Positions 57,931 to 64,000 of a DNA stretch of 64,000 bases are shown one piece after another. Made by a program: the position numbers and the translations under genes. The notes beneath the pieces were generated by a model, which did not search any database, was not told where the DNA came from, and saw only the letters and a program-made list of their open reading frames with translations. Within the stretch, counting starts at the first letter, position 1; the number at the start of each line of letters is the position of its first letter. This DNA is from Tillus elongatus (Eukaryota > Arthropoda > Insecta > Coleoptera > Cleridae), in contig OZ023265.1 in the NCBI GenBank assembly GCA_964006375.1, positions 9,891,795 through 9,955,794 of the forward strand. Direction: 5' to 3'.

Positions 57931-58735
57931 AATATAAACAATACAAAGTTTTGAAATTAAAATTTTTGTAATTTACACTGAACATATTTTTATAGGTATA
58001 GATTAAACTACTGCATGATATTATGTAGTTTAATTTACCTCAAATTTTCCATATACGACATGAAGAGTAAATAATAATGAAAATTAACTAAAAACTAAAA
58101 GTAAACAATAAGTACCTTATGCTAAGATTCTGAGGTATTAGCTGAGTCTTGTTATTTGTTTATGACGTCTGTAAACAAAGAACAAGAAGATAACCTCGAA
58201 TTCGACTCCCCCGTCCCGTGCAGTTTGCAAAATGACAAATGACAATGACAAATAGCTAACTGGCGTTGTCAGATTTAACTAGGAGAGGGCGATGGGTTTT
58301 AAATACCTTGAAGAATAGTAAGCCTAATATTTATACATAATAAAACGTAGTTCTAGATTGCCTTTAAACAAATTGAATCACTTTCATTAAAATTTTCATT
58401 TATTACTATATATTTTTCTGATATCTTCAAATTTAGATGACAGTTTTGGCAAATGACAACCCTGCTGATTGTTTATTGTAACATATTTTTGTAGCCTGTT
58501 CGTTTGAAGTTTAATTTGGAGCATTTGTTTGCAATAGTAGCGTAACCCTAAAATATTTGTCTGACCTTGTATAACATTATAGGCACCCATTCAGACGTAA
58601 TTTCAGGTTATATCGTAATTTTTTTTATTTGGTTTTAGTTTGGAATTAGTTTCATACTTCTAGTAATTTAAAAGATATTGCCTTTTCAAACAGTTTTTCA
58701 CATTTTTTTCTGAAAGTATGTGAGTGTCAAAACGG
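57931..58735. other. No gene recognised
   Basis: AT-rich, with a small GC-richer patch near 58195-58225. No shared repeat blocks, so possibly unique sequence. Confidence 0.4.
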
Positions 58736-58737
58736 TC

Positions 58738-59038
<301 letters not shown>

Positions 59039-59049
59039 AAGCTTTTAAT

Positions 59050-59720
59050 AATCAATACACTTATTTTTTCGTTTAGTTTTTATTTAATAGCAGTATAGTT
59101 CAATTAAATTTTTTCTAATGAAACAAAACGAAACCGTATTGAAGAGATAATCCATTCGGAGCAAGGAATCTGACTGAGATGAAAGTATACCATTTATAGT
59201 AAATCCAGCTTGTTACATGAACTCCAAGGATATAAATGATGGAATCAAAGGCATCCTCTCTTTCAGTACCCGTCGAGAGTTGCAACAATAGTCGAGATTT
59301 CTAATAATGTAGAATTTATAACGCCGTCTATTAGATCTCCGGACTCTAGACGTATGATAGTATCGCTGACATGCTATGAAAAATTCCAAATTGCCTCCAC
59401 AAGAAATAGTTCTTTTGTATATGTGCCTTGTAGACCGGCAGGGGAAAATCGAAGGATGTTTATTTTTACAACTCTGAACTGGCATGACAAGCTGAAGAAT
59501 GACTGCTTATTGCTTTATGTCAGCAACAATTTAATAAGATAAATACGGTGAAGTCTGAAAACGATTTCCTAGCCCTGCAGACATTTATTGTTTGATCTAT
59601 GTGAGAAACTGTTGATATACGGTGTGCTTTAAAATGAAAATGAAATAGAAGAATATAAACATCAAAGTAGTAATATAATCAACGTGATTTTTGCATTAAA
59701 ATTTCAAATACAAAGTATTT
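59050..59720. other. No gene recognised
   Basis: Two short opposite open frames near 59213-59542 show no motif I know. Confidence 0.35.
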
Positions 59721-59837
59721 TTAATATTTTCGAATGGAACTAGCTTAGTAGACTAAGATAGCGGATTCGTATGCTAACCGAAACCTATAAGTACACTTAG
59801 AGAACCCAAATCACCACAACACATTTTAGAAGACCTG

Positions 59838-59890
59838 AAGATCGTTACGTTAACCAAGTTAGCGTCACCAGAAGATGACTAACATCACCT
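59838..59890 (-). ncRNA. Decayed hammerhead-like motif
   Basis: On the minus strand GGTGACGCTAACTTGGTTAA, then CGTAACGATCTTCAGGTC. Stem II is partly kept, but CTGATGA and GAAAC are damaged. Confidence 0.35.
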
Positions 59891-60202
59891 TATATACCGT
59901 ATCATAGGTAAAGAGACTGAACTGAGATGGGAAACAAGGCAAATTCTACAGTGTATTTTATCGCCGGACAAGGTTTTGCACTGTGCCTACTAACTTATCT
60001 AAAAGGTGTCCATCTCTAATAATTTTTAGGTTTAACGACAACTAAATTAACATAGTTTCCTTTGGCGAAAATATACGTATTCTTATGTTATCTTTAGGAC
60101 GTGTTGAAACATGGGAATTTTATTTAACAAAGCAATCGATCAGGTCATTCGTAATCGGCAGTGGTGAAACCTTCATACATTTTTTGTTGTAACTATATTT
60201 CG

Positions 60203-60204
<2 letters not shown>

Positions 60205-60265
<61 letters not shown>
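60205..60265. repeat. (TA)n microsatellite in Penelope coding sequence
   Basis: About 30 TA units placed directly after codons for NAFES (minus strand), where the copy at 7130 reads AYESMYIS. Confidence 0.95.
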
Positions 60266-60266
<1 letters not shown>

Positions 60267-60537
60267 TTTCGAACGCGTTTAGCTGTCTTGGTTGTCTAAC
60301 ATTTTTTATTACTTTCAGATTATCTTTATTAACGTGATGATTATTCTCCCAAATATGTCGAGCGACAGAAGATCTATCTATAGTACCGTAACGTAATTGG
60401 GATAAGTGTTCTTTGACTCTAATTCCAATCGATCTTTTTGTTTGTCCGACGTACTTAAGATTACAATCTTTACAACTTATTACATTAATTCCCGACATTT
60501 TGTACGTGCTACCCTTGTCTTTTGGGTTACCTAGCAA
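60266..60537 (-). pseudogene. GIY-YIG endonuclease domain of a Penelope-like element
   Basis: The minus strand encodes NPKDKGSTYKMSGINVISCK, DCNLKYVGQTKRSIGIRVKE, HLSQLRYGTIDRSSVARHIW and [23 protein letters not shown] at the start, YVGQT, and the later Arg and Glu (R...EH) are the GIY-YIG signature, with the Penelope-specific upstream C..C (SCKDC). The domain frame is intact from before MSGI until the TA array, which replaces the end of the protein with Ile-Tyr repeats. The reverse transcriptase is absent upstream. In active elements this nuclease makes the target nick for priming. Confidence 0.85.
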
Positions 60538-60924
60538 GTTTTTAAGGTATTTTTTGTCGAAAATATTATCTCTAAGTTGACTTTTTTAAAAATGCCATCT
60601 ATCTATCTATCAGCTTTTTTTTAAAGTCAACTTACAGCTAACATTTTCGACAAAAGATACCATAAAAAATTTGCTAGGTAATCAAAAGACAAGGTAGTAC
60701 GGACAAAATGTCGGGAATTTATGAAATAAGTTGTAAAGAATCTTAAGTACGTCGGACAAAAAAAAAGATCGATTGGAATTAGATTAAAAGAACACTTAGC
60801 CCAATTACGTTACGGTACTATAGATAGATATTTCGTCGCTCGACATATTTATCATCACGTTAATAAAGATAATGAAATTAATAAAAAAATGTTAGATAAC
60901 CAGGACACCTAAACGCGTTCGAAA

Positions 60925-60925
<1 letters not shown>

Positions 60926-60996
<71 letters not shown>
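60926..60996. repeat. (TA)n microsatellite in Penelope coding sequence
   Basis: About 35 TA units, at the mirrored position of the array at 60205-60265. Confidence 0.95.
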
Positions 60997-60998
<2 letters not shown>

Positions 60999-61358
60999 CA
61001 AAATATAGTTACACAACAAAAAATGTATTAACGTTTCACCACCGCCGATTACGAGTCGATTGCTTTGTTAAATAAAATTCCTACGTTTCAACACGTCCTA
61101 GAGATAACATAAGGATACAGATATTTCCGCCTAAGGAAACTATGTTAATTTAGTTGTCGTTGAACCTTCCCAAAATTATTAGAGATGGACACCTTTTAGA
61201 TAAGTTAGTAGGGACAGTGCAAAGACATCGTCCGGCGATAAAAATACAATACACTGTGGAATTTGCCTGCAACTAGTTTCCCATCTCAGTTCGGTCTCTT
61301 TACCTATGATTCGGCATATAAGGTGATGTTAGTTTTTAAAGTAGTTCGAATTTTTCAT

Positions 61359-61399
61359 CCTCTGATCACGTTAACTTGGTTAGTGAAACGATTGTCAGG
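61359..61399 (+). ncRNA. Hammerhead-like ribozyme motif of Penelope right arm
   Basis: CCT, CTGATCA (core CTGATGA with one change), CGTTAACTTGGTTAGTG stem-loop, AAACG, ATTGTC, AGG. The 3' AGG pairs with the 5' CCT and the cleavage-site GTC is kept. The G to C in the core may weaken it. Confidence 0.55.
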
Positions 61400-61589
61400 T
61401 CTTTTAAAATGTGTGGTGGTGATTTGGGTTCTCCAAGTGTACTTATCAGTGCGCATCACGGGTTCCAATCTTCATTTAGTAACCGAAACCTAACCTATAG
61501 CGAAACCCGAGCCAGAACAGAATCTATGAGGTTTCATAGAACTTATATACAATCAAATTAATCTATCATTGACTAGAAAATTTATAATT

Positions 61590-62010
<421 letters not shown>

Positions 62011-62149
62011 TTGATTAAAATATAAGGTTACCGAAGAAGAAACACGATTGTTTTCAAGAAAACCCTGTATTTATGACATTTAAGCCTAAATCAGTTAAAG
62101 AATAGTCTGAGAAACATGTAAAAGATAACAATTAAACACAAACTATTTC

Positions 62150-63110
62150 TGCAGATCCCGGTCGTCCAGTTCGATCAACACGATCGATGCCAGGCATTCT
62201 ACCAGCACTGTTATCGAAGAACCTGGTACCTCGACGCGGAAAGTACAGAGACGAACTGGTGTCTCAACGTCTACTACTCATAGAATTTTAAAAAGTACCA
62301 TATTCAGACGGTCCAAATTGTGAAACTGCGTGAATACGCAAGGCGCAAGCGATTTTGCGAAATTATGTTAAGAAAAATCATAAAAGATCTCAATGTCTTC
62401 AATAAAGTTTTATTGAGTGACGAGTCAGCATGTTCAAATGATTTGTTACATGAACCCCCATAACTTTCCTAGTTGGAAAATTTAAGATCCACATGAGTTC
62501 AGAGAGGATCGGTCCCAGCATCAATTTAAGATAAATCTCTGGGCCGGTATTTTTAACGGAACACTTTTGGGGCCAGTGGAACTGCGCCCTACGTTAAATG
62601 GCCAAAGATATTTGGAGTTTTTACAAAACAATTTCCCAGAACTCCTGGAAGACACCATATTGGAACTTCGGAGAACAATGTGGTTTCAAAATGCTGGATG
62701 CCCAGCACAATCTGCCTTAGCAGTAAGGCAATACTTAAATCAGACATACCCGGATAAGTGGACGTTAAAGAATCAGAACAGCAGCTCAAGAAATTTCACG
62801 AGGCAGTCTAAGACTAAGAGGATCGTTCCTAAGACCATATCGTTTATGTATAAGACAGAATAGCCGTCAAATAGAGCATCTGTTATGAATAGAATAATTT
62901 TTGTAAATGTCACAATCTATTTATGTTTATTTATTAGCTACCTGATTTCACTTCCAAATTTACTTTCAATCGTCGACAGTCAATGACTTTTAACAGATAT
63001 TGATAATGTTTTATACCATTTTAGAATCACCATAAAGCAGGGAAGTTTTTGAAATCATGAGCGAGTAAATTTTACTAATTTTTTTTTCAGTACGGAGGTT
63101 TATTCCAAAT
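62150..63110 (+). pseudogene. DD41D mariner of the second family, copy 3, decayed
   Basis: Fragments read [35 protein letters not shown] (first Asp), [38 protein letters not shown], then TMWFQNAGCPAQ, where the second catalytic Asp is Ala. LNQTYPDKW is followed by unrelated sequence, so the third Asp region is lost. The right end (about 62900-63110) keeps CTGATTTCACTTCCAAATTT and TAAAGCAGGGAAG. It is the uninterrupted counterpart of the solo-LTR site at 38307. Confidence 0.75.
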
Positions 63111-63114
63111 TTAA

Positions 63115-64000
63115 AAAAAATTGAAAATTTTGTGTTTCCTTTTGAAAAAAATTATATCTCTGGAAATAACAAAATAAGAGCAACCAAATTTGGCTCACGG
63201 ATTTATATCATTATAGGCAAACCACCTACCAGAATTTAGCTCTGTACGTTGAAAGACAAAAAAGTTATAGGCATTTAAAGAAAAATAAATTGGGGTTTTC
63301 CTGAAAACCCCAAAGTCGCGATTTAAACGTCAAAATTGGCAACATTTAGGCGAAGAATCCGAAACTAATACGAGCTATGGAAAGAAAATGTCTCAAGAAG
63401 AATGTTTTACAAAGCCTGATGTCTTAGCTTCAACCGTCATTTTCCTTCATTTTACTAAAATATTTCCAGAAAATTCATTTCAAGTAGACCCTTTCTCTGA
63501 TGCTTTGGCAGTAGTCTTAGCTATCGAGTTTATCGTTTAATGGTATATAATTTTTGATGAATTTTCGTAAAAAATCAATAAAGCTCAATTTATCCGCTAT
63601 TACACAAGATACGAAGAAAAATTGAGTACATTAATTATAAGGTGTCTTGATATACATCTTAAAAAATATTTCTAGAATGACAGGTGGCCCATAAGTTGTT
63701 GGTGATACAAAATTTCTTTTTTTTTTAATCTAACAAGCCTTATCTTATTGCATTTTTGCATTTTCCATCGAAATGTAATGCATGATTGTAAGAAAATAAA
63801 TTCGGGACGCAGCAAGTGCGTTATGGTAGCGAATTTTCATTAAATGCGTCAAATTTGAATAGCTCAATTTGCTATTAACCTATAAGGTTGACCAAGAAAC
63901 CAGTTTTTTTCGGGAACATTTTAAGTTTACTTTCGGAAATTTTTGTACATTTTTAAACAATAAAGTTATTCTGATGAAACATGGCGCATTGTTTCTACTA
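63115..64000 (-). mobile_element. Helentron-like element, inverted, cut by window end
   Basis: Reading right to left: CTTTATTGTTTAAAAATGTA, AACCTTATAGGTTAATAGCA and a first end motif inverted to the rest (GGGACGCAGCAAGTGCGTTA at 63805). Then come CACCAACAACTTATGGGCCA and the internal block to TTATTTCCAGAGATATAATT near 63150. The TA array and hairpin are missing on the left, where a mariner copy abuts. Confidence 0.65.

Larger units (their letters stand above)
59730..60592 (-). mobile_element. Penelope-like element, left arm of a head-to-head pair
   Basis: Reading leftwards from 60592: GTCAACTTAGAGATAATATT, the GIY-YIG coding part, a TA array, the 3' region (TTGTTAAATAAAATTCCCATG on the minus strand), a degenerate ribozyme, and the tail with AAATCACCACAACACA near 59809. 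It mirrors 60613-61500. Confidence 0.75.
60613..61500 (+). mobile_element. Penelope-like element, right arm of the head-to-head pair
   Basis: It starts AAAGTCAACTTACAGCTAAC. MSGIYEISCK is followed by frameshifts (about 60707-60800), AAACGCGTTCGAAAG and a TA array, TAGTTACACAACAAAAAATG, then a ribozyme at 61359 and GGTGATTTGGGTTCTCCAAG at 61412. The arms meet at a short ATCT repeat (60593-60612). Confidence 0.75.

Overview
This is an insect-type nuclear genome window: AT-rich, very repeat-dense, with one host gene whose exons are scattered among transposable elements. The mix of elements (RTE and CR1/Jockey-type LINEs, Penelope-like elements, DD41D mariners, hAT, Helentron-like repeats, a tRNA-derived SINE, solo LTRs) and kilobase-scale introns suggest an arthropod with a large genome, possibly a beetle. 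Species cannot be fixed from the sequence alone.

The host gene lies on the + strand from 18058 to 39890. Six exons join in consistent phase into a 687-residue cyclic-nucleotide-gated (CNG) channel subunit of the beta (CNGB1-like) type. It has S1 to S6, a pore loop without the alpha-subunit glutamate, a C-linker and a cyclic-nucleotide-binding domain. Its second intron has a GC donor. A possible short upstream exon at 14197-14223 lies about 90 bp downstream of a perfect RFX X-box. Every intron has been invaded by mobile DNA; the largest (21163-31035) holds an intact 4.2 kb RTE retrotransposon.

Layout. 1-4100: Helentron-like tandem repeats and an hAT insertion with an 8-bp target duplication that contains LTR and Helentron-like debris. 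4.1-9.5 kb: two CR1/Jockey-type LINE fragments, a Penelope-like element carrying a solo LTR and a hammerhead-like ribozyme, and a SINE. 9.5-17.8 kb: decayed DNA transposons (pogo-like tail, DD41D mariner, integrase of KRBA2 type). 18-40 kb: CNG gene with nested elements. 40-54 kb: LINE remnants, Penelope ribozyme palindrome, a second SINE, Helentron-like copies, and a LINE nested in another LINE. 54-64 kb: more Helentron-like copies, a head-to-head Penelope pair and a decayed mariner.

Twenty-one (TA)n arrays of about 60-160 bp (about 1.9 kb in all) punctuate the window. Many sit at one fixed internal position of the Helentron-like family; others lie in Penelope coding sequence or next to mariners. 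The strongest unusual observation is that the intact RTE element is flanked by apparently identical 433-bp direct repeats, which behave as an exceptionally long target-site duplication inside an older 664-bp fold-back element that has its own 12-bp target duplication.

All family assignments come from reading motifs. No database or folding program was run.
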